A stretch of DNA of 64,000 bases from positions 1 through 64,000 of the forward strand of contig NZ_BCQM01000004.1 in NCBI RefSeq assembly GCF_001552075.1. Reading direction: 5' to 3'. Shown here in pieces: positions 42,692 through 52,258 of this stretch; the stretch's first letter is position 1, and each line of letters opens with the position of its first letter. Position numbers and translations under genes: made by a program. The notes beneath the pieces were generated by a model. That model searched no databases and was not told the origin of the DNA. It saw only the letters and a list, made by a program, of their open reading frames with translations. This DNA is from Arthrobacter luteolus NBRC 107841. GTDB taxonomy: Bacteria > Actinomycetota > Actinomycetes > Actinomycetales > Micrococcaceae.

Positions 42692-43537
42692 ATGTGTCGT
42701 TGGCTAGCATATTCCGGTTCCCCCGTCCGCTTGGACGACCTGCTCTACAAACCCACCAACTCCCTCGTTATGCAGAGCAAACACTCGCGGCTGGGCGCCG
42801 AGACCACTAACGGGGACGGGTTCGGCGTCGGCTGGTACGGCACCGAGCCGATTCCCGGGCTCTTCCACAGCACCGAGCCTGCCTGGCACGACCGCAACCT
42901 GCGCGAACTCGCAGCGCAGGCCTCCGCCGGCCGCGTCTTCGCGCACATCCGGGCCACCACCGGCACGGCCGTCCAGCAAACGAACTGCCACCCGTTCCGC
43001 CACGGCAAGTGGCTCTGGATGCACAACGGGGTGCTCGGGGACTTCCCGAAGGTGAAGCGTGACCTGGCCATGGCGGTCGAGCCCAGCCTCTACCCGGAGA
43101 TCGAAGGATCAACGGACTCCGAGATGTTCTTCTACCTCGCGCTGACCTTCGGGCTGGAGCGCGATCCCCGCGCGGCAGTCGCTGAGGCAGTGGCATTCAT
43201 CGAGGATGCCGGGCGGGAGCACGGCGTTGAACACCCCATCCAGATGACAGTTGCAACGACCGACGGCGACACAACCTGGGCCTTCCGTTACTCCAGCGAG
43301 GGCAACTCGCGATCCCTCTTCGTCAGCAGCGACATTGCGACCCTCCAGGCCCAGTACCCGGACAATGAAGTGCTCAGCGGGCTCTCGGACGACGCTCGGT
43401 TGGTAGTCTCCGAACCGCTGGGAGATCTCCACGGTGCCTGGCAGGAAGTACCGGAAGCCACCTGCATCGTCGTACACGGCGGCGAGCAGGAGCTGTATCC
43501 GTTTGCGCCCTCGGTGCCGATCGCCACGGCAGTCTGA
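42692..43537 (+). CDS. Class II glutamine amidotransferase
   Basis: 281 residues. The ATG is at 42692 with AAGGAG 7 nt upstream, so Cys2 of MCRWLAYSGSP becomes the N-terminal nucleophile after Met removal, as in Ntn-type amidotransferases. NGDGFGVGWYG near 45-55, AHIRATTGTAVQQTNCHPF near 90-108 and WMHNGVLGDF near 113-122 are the other conserved blocks. No synthase domain is fused. It resembles EgtC-like stand-alone amidotransferases; the ammonia acceptor or amide substrate is not identifiable. Confidence 0.92.
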   Translation: MCRWLAYSGSPVRLDDLLYKPTNSLVMQSKHSRLGAETTNGDGFGVGWYGTEPIPGLFHSTEPAWHDRNLRELAAQASAGRVFAHIRATTGTAVQQTNCHPFRHGKWLWMHNGVLGDFPKVKRDLAMAVEPSLYPEIEGSTDSEMFFYLALTFGLERDPRAAVAEAVAFIEDAGREHGVEHPIQMTVATTDGDTTWAFRYSSEGNSRSLFVSSDIATLQAQYPDNEVLSGLSDDARLVVSEPLGDLHGAWQEVPEATCIVVHGGEQELYPFAPSVPIATAV

Positions 43538-43614
43538 GCCGACGGCGCTGCGACCCTTACGCGTGGTTCCAGCATCGGGACTGGCCAACTGGGTGCTCGT
43601 GACGCTGTTCGCAG

Positions 43615-44406
43615 CTACGAGCGCATCTTGTCGGTTGAGTACTCCTTGGCAGCGTAGGCGCCGCCCTGTGGCAGGTTTGGGTCAAAGCCTTCCGGTGTTC
43701 CAAGCCGGGCTGCATCGTCCTCGGGGATGAACCCGACGGCCTCTCCCGGTTCGAGGTCCCACCACCGGCCGGTGTTCGCTGAGACGGCGTAGAAGACGGC
43801 GGCGTGTTCCGCCGTCGTCATCGCCGCTAGGAACGCCCGAACCGCATCCGATGGACTCAGCCATGTCCGCTGCTCACGTGCGGAACCCGGACGCTGTTCA
43901 TAGCTGCCGATGCGCACCGCAACGGTGCTGACGCCGAACTTGTCCGCATAGAGCCGGCAGAGGGCTTCGCCGGCAACCTTAGACACTCCATAGAAGCCGT
44001 CCGGGCGGGGCGGCATCTCGGGTGTGACCGGAACACCCGCAGGGTACATGCCGGTCAGCCGGTTGCTGCTGGCGTAGACCACGCGCGCTACACGGGTCCG
44101 GCGGGCAGCCTCAAGGACGTGATAGGTCCCAACGATGTTCACCTCCGCCAGGTCATGGAAATCCGCTTCATCGGGGATTCCGCCAAGGTGGATCACACCA
44201 TCCGCGCCCGCGAACAGCTCCGCCAACGAGCTCAGGTCACTGAGATCGGCCGTCACCACGTGATCGTTCGGGCCAACCGGCACCACGGGCCGTATATCAG
44301 TGGAGACCAGCTCGACCTGCAGCTCGGAGAGGGCCTGCCGCAGGGCAGACCCAATCGTTCCCGCAGCACCAGTGATTACCCAGCGGCTTCCCGCAACATC
44401 AGCCAT
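43615..44406 (-). CDS. NAD-dependent epimerase/dehydratase (uronate-dehydrogenase-like)
   Basis: 263 residues. Rossmann motif VITGAAGTIGSALRQAL is near 9-26, VIHLGGIPDE near 75, YASSNRLTGMYP near 115 and the catalytic YGVSK near 142. Ser before Tyr and the overall length of an extended SDR fit uronate dehydrogenase, which oxidises glucuronate or galacturonate to a lactone. NRLTGMYP and IGSY also resemble that family. Alternatives are sugar epimerases. Single gene on the minus strand. Confidence 0.82.
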   Translation of the reverse strand: MADVAGSRWVITGAAGTIGSALRQALSELQVELVSTDIRPVVPVGPNDHVVTADLSDLSSLAELFAGADGVIHLGGIPDEADFHDLAEVNIVGTYHVLEAARRTRVARVVYASSNRLTGMYPAGVPVTPEMPPRPDGFYGVSKVAGEALCRLYADKFGVSTVAVRIGSYEQRPGSAREQRTWLSPSDAVRAFLAAMTTAEHAAVFYAVSANTGRWWDLEPGEAVGFIPEDDAARLGTPEGFDPNLPQGGAYAAKEYSTDKMRS

Positions 44407-44501
44407 GCCCCAACCGTACTGGGCGTTGGGTCACATCACTGGAGGAACATGCTCGTGCACCTTTTCGCCGAGGGACTTGCTGAAGAGTGCACCGTAACCG
44501 C

Positions 44502-45296
44502 CTAGTCAGCCAGGTGAATCCCGAAGTCGGTCCGGCCAGGCAGGATGTCCGCGCGCAGGGCGCGGGTGCCGCGGTAGTCGCCGTCGCGCAGGCTGCGGAA
44601 GCGGCGGGGAGTCTCCGCATCCAGCGAGTCCAGCCGTTCCCGCAGCCGCTTGATCTCCCGCTCTGCCCGGGCTGGGTCCAGGGTGTCGGCGTCGTACACC
44701 ACGTGCAGATCCAGGCTCTCGATGCCCGTGTACCAGAGCACCCCGTGGGTGATCGGGAAGAGCAGGGTGTCGATGTCGCCACTGAGGCCGCGCGGGCCGA
44801 TCGTACGTTCGTCTTCGCCGGCGGTGACGACGACGAGCGCCCGGCGCCCGGCCAGCCCGCCGTCGCCGTAGCGCCGCGGGATACCGAGCTCGGGGTCCAG
44901 ATCCCCGTAGGCAAAGCTGTCGGTGAGCACGCGGTCGAACCAGCCCTTCAGGATCGCCGGGGGCCCGTACCACCACAGCGGAAACTGCAGGATCAGCAGC
45001 TCGGCAGACGCGAGCTTGGCCTGTTCGCCCTGCACCTCGGGTGGCAGCTGGCCGGCGGTATAGGACTTTCCGGCCTGTTGGGCGAGGTTGCCGGGAACGC
45101 CGGCCAGGCTGCCAAGGTCGCCGTCGCCCAGAACGGGATTGAAGTCCTGGGCATAGAGGTCGGACGTCGCCACCACATAGCGGGTGGAGAGGGCCTCCAC
45201 GCCCTCGCGGAAAAGCCGTCCGTTGAGGGATTCGGCGCGGGGGTGGGCCGTCACCCAGAGGGCACTTCCCGGCGTCGGGGGATGGGAAATCGGCAT
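44502..45296 (-). CDS. NAD(P)H quinone oxidoreductase (flavodoxin-like fold)
   Basis: 264 residues. The flavodoxin-like NQO pattern is visible: LWVTAHPRAESLNGRLFREGVEAL at 14-37, SDLYAQDFNPVL, then LILQFPLWWYGPPAILKGWFDRVLT near 102-126, and LVVVTAGEDERTIGPRG. It should carry out two-electron reduction of quinones with FMN or FAD in the cytoplasm, similar to NQO1 or KefF. AGGAGG precedes the ATG. The last 50 residues are an extra Arg-rich helix and loop region. Confidence 0.88.
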   Translation of the reverse strand: MPISHPPTPGSALWVTAHPRAESLNGRLFREGVEALSTRYVVATSDLYAQDFNPVLGDGDLGSLAGVPGNLAQQAGKSYTAGQLPPEVQGEQAKLASAELLILQFPLWWYGPPAILKGWFDRVLTDSFAYGDLDPELGIPRRYGDGGLAGRRALVVVTAGEDERTIGPRGLSGDIDTLLFPITHGVLWYTGIESLDLHVVYDADTLDPARAEREIKRLRERLDSLDAETPRRFRSLRDGDYRGTRALRADILPGRTDFGIHLAD

Positions 45297-45390
45297 ATCT
45301 ATCCTCCTGGGTGGGGCCGTTGCATTTCGCCCAACTGGTCAGCCATGAAAGGACTTTCCGTCATGCCGGCAGGCCCGGCCGCACAACGGG

Positions 45391-45858
45391 TTAAGGCTGG
45401 CACCGCTCCTCAAGTTCCGCGGCAGCGGCGGTCCAGGTGTCGGCGTTGAAGGTCCAGGCCCGGCCGGGCTTTTCAGCCTGCAGGATGACGTTTCCAGTGG
45501 CGGAAGACAGCTCTTTCACCAACGGCGCCAGGTCAGCGGGTGCGTCCTTGGCGATGGCGAGGACTTCCTCGTGGAGCGGGCGCGCGTCCTCCGCGCTCAT
45601 CTCGACGCCGCTTGTTCCGTCGCCGATCCGGACCACGGAGATCACCTGGTGGAGGGGTCCCTGGCCGTCCGATCCGAGGAGCCTGAGGCAGCTCTGCTCT
45701 TCGGTATCTTCGACCGGGGCTTCGGTTGAGGGCTCGGCAGAGACCGAGCTGGGAGGCGGCGAAGGTTGAGCTTCCGCCTCCGCATTCGCCGCACTGCAGC
45801 CGGTGACAAGCAGCAAAGCTAAGACAGTAAGGACAGGAACAGCAGCTGTTTTTCTCAT
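45391..45858 (-). CDS. Lipoprotein, paralogue of the one at 56903-57391
   Basis: 155 residues from ATG 45858 with GGGGGAA upstream. Signal MRKTAAVPVLTVLALLLVTGC has lipobox VTGC. A Glu/Ser/Pro linker is followed by CLRLLGSDGQGPLHQVISVV and RIGDGT, then a Trp-rich end with WTFNADTWTAAAAEL and one more Cys. The same blocks recur in the lipoprotein at 56903-57391 ([20 protein letters not shown]). Two Cys in the mature part may form a disulfide. Function unknown; a longer frame up to 46809 is the shadow of the EAL gene. Confidence 0.72.
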   Translation of the reverse strand: MRKTAAVPVLTVLALLLVTGCSAANAEAEAQPSPPPSSVSAEPSTEAPVEDTEEQSCLRLLGSDGQGPLHQVISVVRIGDGTSGVEMSAEDARPLHEEVLAIAKDAPADLAPLVKELSSATGNVILQAEKPGRAWTFNADTWTAAAAELEERCQP

Positions 45859-46068
45859 CGTTCCCCCGGGAATCGTAGACAGTCGTCGCACCCTAGCACG
45901 CGGGCGTCCGGCAAAGTCTTCCGCACTAACAATGGTGTGCACAGGCCCGCGGCGGATATGCGGACTGACCTGGATAAACACTCTCAAAAGACGCGGCGGA
46001 ATTGCACGTGGGATAAGGGATAACCGTCGTACGATACGGGAACATAAAACCAGCGAATGAGGGCACAT

Positions 46069-46821
46069 ATGGCATGTGAAGGCTGCACGACCGCTCCAAA
46101 ACTTGATTTCGATTTCAGCATGGCGTTCCAGCCGATTTACGACGCCGGTGCTGGCCGGGTCTGGGGCTACGAGGCACTGGTCAGGGGCCTGGACGGCGAG
46201 GGAGCGTACGAGGTCCTGTCCAAGGTTTCGCCGGAGCAGCGGTACCGCTTCGATCAGGACTGCCGGGTCAAGGCAATCGAGCTGGCCTCGCGCCTTTTCC
46301 CTGCGGGGGAGGAGCTGATGCTGTCGATCAACTTCATGCCGAAAGCGGTGTACGAACCTGCTGCCTGCCTGCGCGCAACCCTGCAGGCTGCGAGGAAATT
46401 CAATTTCCCGATGTCCTCCATCATGTTCGAGTTCACCGAGAACGAGGAAGTGGCGGATCCCGCACATCTCACGAACATCATCACCGAATACCGCAGGCAC
46501 GGTTTCACTACCGCCCTTGATGACTTTGGCGCCGGCCATGCAGGGCTGGGCCTCCTGTCCGAGTTTCAGCCGGACCTGATCAAAATCGATATGTTGCTCA
46601 TTCGCGGAATCGATACCAGTCCGGCCCGCCGGGCCGTCGTGGCGGGAATTGTCGGCATCGCCAAAGAACTCGGCATCACGCTGCTGGCAGAGGGCATCGA
46701 GACCGAAGCGGAATTCCGGGTCCTTGAGGCAGCGGGCATCCGCCTGTTCCAGGGTTACTGGTTTGCGAAACCGGCGTTCCAGGAGCTGCCGCCGGTACGT
46801 GCCGGGCAACTGACCGTCTGA
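46069..46821 (+). CDS. EAL-domain cyclic-di-GMP phosphodiesterase
   Basis: 250 residues made of one EAL domain from ATG 46069 (GAGGG upstream). The catalytic set is complete by eye: YEALVRG (EAL motif), SINFMPKAV with Asn, EFTENE, LDDFGAGHAG (DDFG), IKIDMLL (Lys) and LLAEGIETEAE. It should hydrolyse cyclic di-GMP to pGpG in the cytoplasm. The N-terminus has a CEGC pair (residues 3 and 6) that could bind a metal or form a disulfide. No sensor or GGDEF domain is fused, so control is likely transcriptional or by protein partners. Confidence 0.9.
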   Translation: MACEGCTTAPKLDFDFSMAFQPIYDAGAGRVWGYEALVRGLDGEGAYEVLSKVSPEQRYRFDQDCRVKAIELASRLFPAGEELMLSINFMPKAVYEPAACLRATLQAARKFNFPMSSIMFEFTENEEVADPAHLTNIITEYRRHGFTTALDDFGAGHAGLGLLSEFQPDLIKIDMLLIRGIDTSPARRAVVAGIVGIAKELGITLLAEGIETEAEFRVLEAAGIRLFQGYWFAKPAFQELPPVRAGQLTV

Positions 46822-46851
46822 GGGCCGGTTCCCGCCGCGGAAAAACCCGTC

Positions 46852-47580
46852 TCACGCCTGGGTGGCAGGCCGGAGCAGGATCTCGTTAATGGCCAGGTGC
46901 CGGGGCCGGGAAAGCACAAAGGCGATGACCTCCGCGATGTCCTCCGCGGTGACGGTGGCATGGCTGTACAGCTCGTTGACGGCGGCACTGGTCTGCTGGT
47001 GTGTGATGTGGCTAGGCAGCTCGGTGGCAACAACGCCCGGTTCGATCAGGGTCACCCGGACGTCGGGGAGGAGCTCCTGGCGGAGGGACTCGGACCATCC
47101 GTTGATACCCCACTTGGTCGCGGCGTAGACGCCGTTGCCCGCACGGGCGGTCCGGCCCGCGACGGAGGAGATGTTGATGATGTCGCCGCCGCGGGCGGTG
47201 ATCTGGTCAAGGAACACTTCGGTCGCGGTGATCGCGCCGAGGAGATTGACCTCGATCATTTGGCGGTAGTCCTCACGCTGCTCCGTGGAGAACGGCCCCA
47301 GGAGCATCACGCCCGCGTTGTTCATCAGTACCGTGGCGCCGCCCAGCTCCGACTGCACCCGCTCGGCGGCGGCCACGAGCGAGCCGCGGTCGGTCACGTC
47401 GGACTGGATGGCGATGGCGCCGTCACCGAGCTCCGCTGCGAGTGCATCGATGCGGTCGCGGCGGCGGGCGAGGAGCGCCACCCGGAACCCGGCAGCGTGC
47501 AGCGCGCGGGCGGTGGCTTCGCCGATGCCGGAGGAAGCGCCGGTGATGACGGCGGCGCCGTTGCTGGGAGTGCTGGGCAT
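46852..47580 (-). CDS. SDR family oxidoreductase
   Basis: 242 residues from ATG 47580. The cofactor site is AAVITGASSGIGEATARAL (9-27), then NNAGV near 90, and the catalytic Ser-Tyr-Lys is ISSVAGR and YAATKW near 140-160. IEPGVVATEL follows. The lack of an Arg-rich cofactor tail favours a generic NAD(P)-dependent alcohol or ketone oxidoreductase. The regulator at 47612 lies 31 bp upstream on the same strand, so they are probably one operon. Confidence 0.88.
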   Translation of the reverse strand: MPSTPSNGAAVITGASSGIGEATARALHAAGFRVALLARRRDRIDALAAELGDGAIAIQSDVTDRGSLVAAAERVQSELGGATVLMNNAGVMLLGPFSTEQREDYRQMIEVNLLGAITATEVFLDQITARGGDIINISSVAGRTARAGNGVYAATKWGINGWSESLRQELLPDVRVTLIEPGVVATELPSHITHQQTSAAVNELYSHATVTAEDIAEVIAFVLSRPRHLAINEILLRPATQA

Positions 47581-47611
47581 GGGGTTTGTCCTTTCCTGGG
47601 GGCGGAGGTGG

Positions 47612-48496
47612 TCAGGAGGCCGCGGCGGAACCGCGCCCGGCCGGCGTCGTACCGGCAGTGGCGGCAAGCGAGCCGAGCAGCGCGACGCGCTCCTCCGTCG
47701 GGGAGCCGGCGGGCGAAGTGCAGGCGTACATGCTCCAGCCGGGGCTGTCCGGCAGATCGAATCCTTCGTACGTAAACTCGAGGTCGCCCACATCCGGGTG
47801 GCGGATCCGCTTCACCCCGGTGCGGTGATAGCGGACATCGTGGGCTGCCCAGCGAAGCCGAAAGTCATCCGACCGGGTGACGAGTTCGCCGATGAGATCG
47901 GTGAGGCCCCTGTCATGGGGGTTGCGCCCCGCCGCGGAACGGAGGGTGGCGACGATGCTGCTCGCGCCCTGCTCCCAGTCGGGGTAGTAGATCCGCGCTG
48001 CCGGGCTGAAGAAAGCGAACCGCGCATTGTTGCCGCGGCTGGCAGGGTCTTCGAGTATGGGGCGCAGGAGTGCCCTGCCGGCCGGATTGGCAGCGACGAT
48101 GTCCGACTGCCGGTTCAGCACCCAGGTCGGGGAACCTGTGATGCCGTCAAGGAACCGCTGCAGGCTCGGGCGGACCCGGGTCTCAGTGGGCACTGTCCGG
48201 CGCCGGAGGGGAGCCGGCCCACCCCAGCGGGCGAGGTCCTGCAGGTGCTCGGTTTCGGCCTCATCAAGCTGCAGGGCACGGGCCAGGGAGGCCAAGACCT
48301 CGGCGGAGACGCCGGTGAGGTGGCCGCGCTCCATCTTGGCGTAGTAATCCACGCTCATCCCCGCGAGCATCGCCACTTCCTCGCGGCGCAGGCCCGCCAC
48401 CCGGCGGCGGCCCCCGCCGATGATGCCTGCCTGGGCAGGCGTGATTCGGGCGCGGCGGGTGCGGAGGAACTCGCTGGCCTCAGCCTGGTTATCCAT
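47612..48496 (-). CDS. Helix-turn-helix regulator, MmyB-like
   Basis: 294 residues from ATG 48496. The N-terminal HTH_XRE part reads [15 protein letters not shown] and then [28 protein letters not shown], the family hallmark. The C-terminal MmyB-like ligand-binding domain has [37 protein letters not shown] and [24 protein letters not shown]. Such regulators usually repress neighbouring oxidoreductase genes, here the SDR just downstream and possibly the divergent aldo/keto reductase. Confidence 0.92.
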   Translation of the reverse strand: MDNQAEASEFLRTRRARITPAQAGIIGGGRRRVAGLRREEVAMLAGMSVDYYAKMERGHLTGVSAEVLASLARALQLDEAETEHLQDLARWGGPAPLRRRTVPTETRVRPSLQRFLDGITGSPTWVLNRQSDIVAANPAGRALLRPILEDPASRGNNARFAFFSPAARIYYPDWEQGASSIVATLRSAAGRNPHDRGLTDLIGELVTRSDDFRLRWAAHDVRYHRTGVKRIRHPDVGDLEFTYEGFDLPDSPGWSMYACTSPAGSPTEERVALLGSLAATAGTTPAGRGSAAAS

Positions 48497-48597
48497 TCCG
48501 TCCACGGTACAGCGGACCCTGCACGCGAGGGAGGGACTGGCAGTACATGGACCGCTGGTCACTTGATGTGTGCGGCTGGCAGGAGTGGGATGGAGGA

Positions 48598-49446
48598 ATG
48601 CAAACAGTGACTCTTAACAACGGCATCGAGATGCCCGTCCTCGGCTTCGGCGTTTACCAGGTCGGCAGCGAAGAAACCGAACAGGCCGTTACGGCGGCGC
48701 TGAACGCGGGTTACCGGCTGCTCGACACCGCCGCGGCCTACGGCAACGAGGCGGCCGTGGGCGCTGCCATCAAGCGCTCGGGCATCCCGCGCGAGGAACT
48801 ATTTATCACCACCAAGCTGTGGATCCAGGACGCTCCCGCGGAGGAGAACACCAAACGGGCGTTCGACACGTCGCTGCGGAACCTGGGCCTGGACTACGTG
48901 GACCTGTACCTGATCCACCAGCCGTTTGGTGACTACTACGGTCAGTGGCGGGCCATGGAGCAGCTGAACAAGGAGGGACGCGCCCGTGCCATCGGGGTCT
49001 CCAACTTCGCCCCGGACCGGCTGGTGGACCTCATCACCAACAACGAGATTGTGCCCGCGGTCAACCAGATCGAGACGCACCCGTTCAAGCAGAACCTCGA
49101 CTACCAGGAGCTCATGAAGGGCGACGGAATCCAGATCGAGTCCTGGGGTCCCTTCGCAGAGGGCAGGAACAACCTGTTCACCAATCCCGTGCTGTCGGAG
49201 ATCGGCAAGGCGCACGGCAAGTCCGTGGCGCAGGTTGTGCTGCGCTGGCTCATCCAGCGCGGTGTGGTCGCCATCCCGAAATCCGTCAACCCGGACCGGA
49301 TGGCGCAGAATTTCGACGTGTTCGACTTTGAGCTCACGCCCGGTGAGATGGCGGAAATCCGCGGCCTGGACACCGGTGCGTCGCAGTTCTTCGACCACGC
49401 CGACCCGAACGTGGTGCGTGGCCTGAGCGCCCGCCGCCTGGGCTGA
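48598..49446 (+). CDS. Aldo/keto reductase
   Basis: 282 residues from ATG 48598. Starts [19 protein letters not shown]. The tetrad is visible: Asp and Tyr in [11 protein letters not shown] (about 42-52), Lys in FITTKLW (about 77) and His in [10 protein letters not shown] (about 110). VSNFAPDRL and [10 protein letters not shown] give the NADPH site. It reduces aldehydes or ketones with NADPH. A nearly identical 17-residue piece of another aldo/keto reductase remains at 24142-24192. Divergent from the MmyB-like regulator. Confidence 0.93.
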   Translation: MQTVTLNNGIEMPVLGFGVYQVGSEETEQAVTAALNAGYRLLDTAAAYGNEAAVGAAIKRSGIPREELFITTKLWIQDAPAEENTKRAFDTSLRNLGLDYVDLYLIHQPFGDYYGQWRAMEQLNKEGRARAIGVSNFAPDRLVDLITNNEIVPAVNQIETHPFKQNLDYQELMKGDGIQIESWGPFAEGRNNLFTNPVLSEIGKAHGKSVAQVVLRWLIQRGVVAIPKSVNPDRMAQNFDVFDFELTPGEMAEIRGLDTGASQFFDHADPNVVRGLSARRLG

Positions 49447-49457
49447 GCTCCCCGCCT

Positions 49458-49520
49458 GCCCCCGGCTGGCACGGAATGACGGCGGTGCCCCCCCCCGGCT
49501 GGCACGGAACGACGGCGGTG
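49458..49520. repeat. Duplicated 29-bp spacer
   Basis: CCCCGGCTGGCACGGAAYGACGGCGGTGC occurs twice (about 49462-49490 and 49492-49520), separated by a C-rich run. The second copy runs into the terminator stem that follows. Confidence 0.7.
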
Positions 49521-49552
49521 CGCCCCCGAAAAGGCAGCGCACCGCCGTCGTT
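49508..49552. terminator. Strong bidirectional terminator
   Basis: AACGACGGCGGTGCGC and GCGCACCGCCGTCGTT form a perfect 16-bp stem with a 13-nt loop. It lies between the convergent aldo/keto reductase and the four-gene oxidation operon. Confidence 0.85.
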
Positions 49553-49581
49553 ATCTGCCTGCAAAAGCGCAGAGGCGCTGT

Positions 49582-50370
49582 TTAGGAGAAGTTGATGCCG
49601 CCGTCGATCAGCACCGTCTGGCCGGTCATGTGGTCCGAATCCGGTCCGGACAGGAACGAGACCAGCTTGGCGACGTCCTCCGGTTCGGACACCCGGCCGG
49701 CCAGGATGTTGTCCACCTGGGCCTGCAGGGCGCTGCCCCGCGGGGTGCCGTCCCGCTCCGTGAGCCGCTCATCGATCAGGTCCCACATGGCGGTGCCCAC
49801 CACGCCGGGGGCGTAGGCGTTCACCGTGATGTTGTACTTGGCGAACTCCATGGCCGCGGCCTGGGTCAGGCCGCGGACGGCCCACTTGGTGGCCGAGTAG
49901 GACGCCAGCACCGGGAACGGCCGGAACGCCACGATCGACGCGGCGGCAATGATCTTCCCGCCGGTGCCCTGGGCAATAAACTGCCGCGCAGCCGCCTGGT
50001 AGCAGTAGTAGACACCCTTGATGTTGACATCCAGCATCCGGTCCAGGGCATCGGGCTTCACATCCAGAATTTCGTCCACCTGTGCGATGCCGGCGTTGGC
50101 GATCAGGACGCTCAGGTTCCCCAGCGCGTTGGTGCCCTCGGCGACCATCCGGGTCACGTCGTCGGGATCTGCGACGTCCCCGGTGACGCCGACGGCGCGG
50201 CGGCCGCGGGACTCGACGGCACTGACGACGTCGTCAATGTTCGACTTCGCGCCCGGGACGTCGGCGACGATGATGTCCAGGCCGTCGTCGGCGAGCCGTT
50301 CAGCGATGGCCCGGCCGATGCCGCGGCCTGCTCCGGTGATCAGGGCAACGCGGTTTTCATTTTCTGACAT
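49582..50370 (-). CDS. SDR family oxidoreductase (acetoin/butanediol dehydrogenase-like)
   Basis: 262 residues. Cofactor site VALITGAGRGIGRAIAERL (8-26), then DVADPDD near 65, IANAG near 90, catalytic Ser in AAASIVAFRP, and YSATKWAVRGL near 155. TMGDLIDERL-like and RVSEPEDVAKLVSFLSG at the end fit NAD-dependent acetoin or diol dehydrogenases. It is the last gene of the operon and is 41 bp from the alcohol dehydrogenase. Confidence 0.9.
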   Translation of the reverse strand: MSENENRVALITGAGRGIGRAIAERLADDGLDIIVADVPGAKSNIDDVVSAVESRGRRAVGVTGDVADPDDVTRMVAEGTNALGNLSVLIANAGIAQVDEILDVKPDALDRMLDVNIKGVYYCYQAAARQFIAQGTGGKIIAAASIVAFRPFPVLASYSATKWAVRGLTQAAAMEFAKYNITVNAYAPGVVGTAMWDLIDERLTERDGTPRGSALQAQVDNILAGRVSEPEDVAKLVSFLSGPDSDHMTGQTVLIDGGINFS

Positions 50371-50411
50371 GGGATTCTCCTCTTACTGGGTGGGTTTCGG
50401 TGGAAAGCGGG

Positions 50412-51446
50412 TCAGGGGATGAGGATGGCGCGGCCGCGGACTTTGCCGGCGTCGAGGTCGCTGATGGCCTGCTGGAAGTTCTCCAGCGGGTATTTCTGCG
50501 TGTGCAGGGTGACGGCGCCGCGGGCCGTGAGCGCCATGAGGTCCTGCAGGTCGTTGTAGCTGCCCACCAGGTTGCCGATGATGTTGATTTCGGCGGACAC
50601 CAGGTCGATGGTCGGGACGTTGACGTTCTCGCCGTAGCCGACCACGAAGTAGTCGCCGCCCTGCCGGGTCATGGCGATGCCTTCGGATGTTGCCCCGTTT
50701 TCGCCGACGAAGTCGATGACCGCTTCGGCGCCGTTTCCGCCGGTGAGGTCCAGGACCTGCTGGACCTGCGTGCCGTCGGCGGGGATGCCGGCATCGGCGC
50801 CGATGCTTGTCGCCAGTTCGAGGGCCGCGGGATTGCGGTCCACGACGACGATCCGGCTGGGCGTGAGTGCCTTGAGCACCTGGATGCCGATGTGCCCGAG
50901 GCCGCCGGCCCCGATGACGACGCACGTGTCCCGGGGAGTCAGCCCCCGGGCTGCCTTCGCGGCTGCGTGGTACGCGGTGAGGCCCGCGTCGGCGAGGGCG
51001 GCGACGTCGGCCGGTTCGAGGGAATCGTCGATTTTCACCACTGAGCGGGCCGAGGTGAGCAGGTAGTCGGCGTAGCCGCCGTTGGTGTCGATGCCCGGGA
51101 ACTTGTTGGTCTCGCAGTGCACGTCGTCCCCGGAGCGGCAGGCCCGGCAGAGGCCGCAGGTCACCAGCGGGTGCAGGATGACCTTGTCGCCCACACTCAC
51201 GTTGGTCACTGCGCTGCCGACGGCGTGGACCCACCCGGCGTTCTCATGGCCGATTGTGTAGGGCAGCTTCACCTGGGACTTCTCCGCCCACTGTCCCTCG
51301 AGAATGTGCAGGTCGGTGCGGCAGACGCCGGCTCCGCCGATCCGGACGATCACGTCCAGCGGACCGTTGATCTCCGGCATGGGAACTTCTGCCATTTTCA
51401 GGCCCTGGTCGTAACCGACAACCTGGACGGCTCGCATGGTGTTCAC
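50412..51446 (-). CDS. Zinc-dependent NAD(P) alcohol dehydrogenase
   Basis: 344 residues. Catalytic zinc ligands are Cys42 in GVCRTDLH and His67-Glu68 in GHENAG; the structural zinc Cys are 97, 100, 103 and 111 (CGLCRACRSGDDVHC). The nucleotide site reads IGAGGLGHIGIQVLKAL near 170-187. It oxidises primary or secondary alcohols, consistent with a role downstream of a monooxygenase or in ketone metabolism. The ATG at 51446 overlaps the stop of the DUF59 gene; the in-frame ATG three codons later is also possible. Confidence 0.93.
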   Translation of the reverse strand: MNTMRAVQVVGYDQGLKMAEVPMPEINGPLDVIVRIGGAGVCRTDLHILEGQWAEKSQVKLPYTIGHENAGWVHAVGSAVTNVSVGDKVILHPLVTCGLCRACRSGDDVHCETNKFPGIDTNGGYADYLLTSARSVVKIDDSLEPADVAALADAGLTAYHAAAKAARGLTPRDTCVVIGAGGLGHIGIQVLKALTPSRIVVVDRNPAALELATSIGADAGIPADGTQVQQVLDLTGGNGAEAVIDFVGENGATSEGIAMTRQGGDYFVVGYGENVNVPTIDLVSAEINIIGNLVGSYNDLQDLMALTARGAVTLHTQKYPLENFQQAISDLDAGKVRGRAILIP

Positions 51447-52258
51447 GCGTTCTCCTTAACAGTGATGGGAAGCAGGGTGTGCTGGTCGCCGGGTTCTGCG
51501 CCTTCCGGGCGGGCGTTCTGGTCCGCTTCGGCTCCGGCATAGCGGGTGCGGAGCAGCCCGCGGCAGAAGTGGGCGTTGCCGTCGATCGAGATGCGGGTCG
51601 ACCGCGCCCGCCGCAGAGCCATCGGCACGTCCTCGGAGGGGTAGGCGATTCCGCGGTGGTCAACAAGCACCAGGGCTCCCGGCTCCAGCGGCAGCCCGAG
51701 CGCTTCGCGCCGGCGGAGCAGGGCTGTTTTGGTCCGGCCCGCCGGGAGACCCGCAAGCGTGACGCGTCCGACGTCGGTCTCCGCCAGGTCCCGGTCCGCC
51801 CGCAGCAGCTCGGTGAGGCAGCGTTCCATGGCGGCAGTGTGCGCCTTCCGGCGGAACGTCCAGCGCAGCTCGTCGAGGCTGTCCTCCGCCTCGTGCCCGA
51901 AGGTGCCCCGGTATCCGGCGTCGGCGGCGAGTCCGGCGTTGATCAGGCCGGAATCGTGGTGGTCATCGAGTTCGACGACGACGGTTGCCACCCCCTCCAG
52001 CGCCGCGACGGCGTCCTTGCTGTCGGACGCCATCAGGTAGGCGAAGTTGGGGGAACAGAACGACGTCGGCAGGCGCAGGTGCACGTGAACTGCGGCTCCG
52101 CGGACGCCGGGGGAGATGTCGATGGAACGGACAAAACCCAGGTCGGTGATGGGTTCATCGAGCTCGGGGTCCTGCACTGTGCCCAGGGCCCGGCGGATGT
52201 CCTCCGTCCCGACGGTGCCGGTTTGCGGGGCGGGCCGGGTTTGGATCACCGTCATCAC
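51443..52258 (-). CDS. DUF59 (MIP18-like) metal-sulfur cluster assembly factor
   Basis: 271 residues. The N-terminal DUF59 domain reads VQDPELDEPITDLGFVRSI with the DPE motif, followed by VHVHLRLPTSFCSPNFAYLM with a Cys. The C-terminal 170 residues are a less conserved extension seen in proteins encoded beside bacterial multicomponent monooxygenases. DUF59 proteins help iron-sulfur or metal insertion, and those in alkane and ketone oxidation clusters support the oxygenase. ATGA overlaps with the genes on both sides. Confidence 0.88.
   Translation of the reverse strand: MMTVIQTRPAPQTGTVGTEDIRRALGTVQDPELDEPITDLGFVRSIDISPGVRGAAVHVHLRLPTSFCSPNFAYLMASDSKDAVAALEGVATVVVELDDHHDSGLINAGLAADAGYRGTFGHEAEDSLDELRWTFRRKAHTAAMERCLTELLRADRDLAETDVGRVTLAGLPAGRTKTALLRRREALGLPLEPGALVLVDHRGIAYPSEDVPMALRRARSTRISIDGNAHFCRGLLRTRYAGAEADQNARPEGAEPGDQHTLLPITVKENA

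Noticed and set aside
45859-46809. N-terminal extension of the lipoprotein frame
   Set aside because: The extension is antisense to the EAL gene. The ATG at 45858 has a ribosome site and signal peptide.
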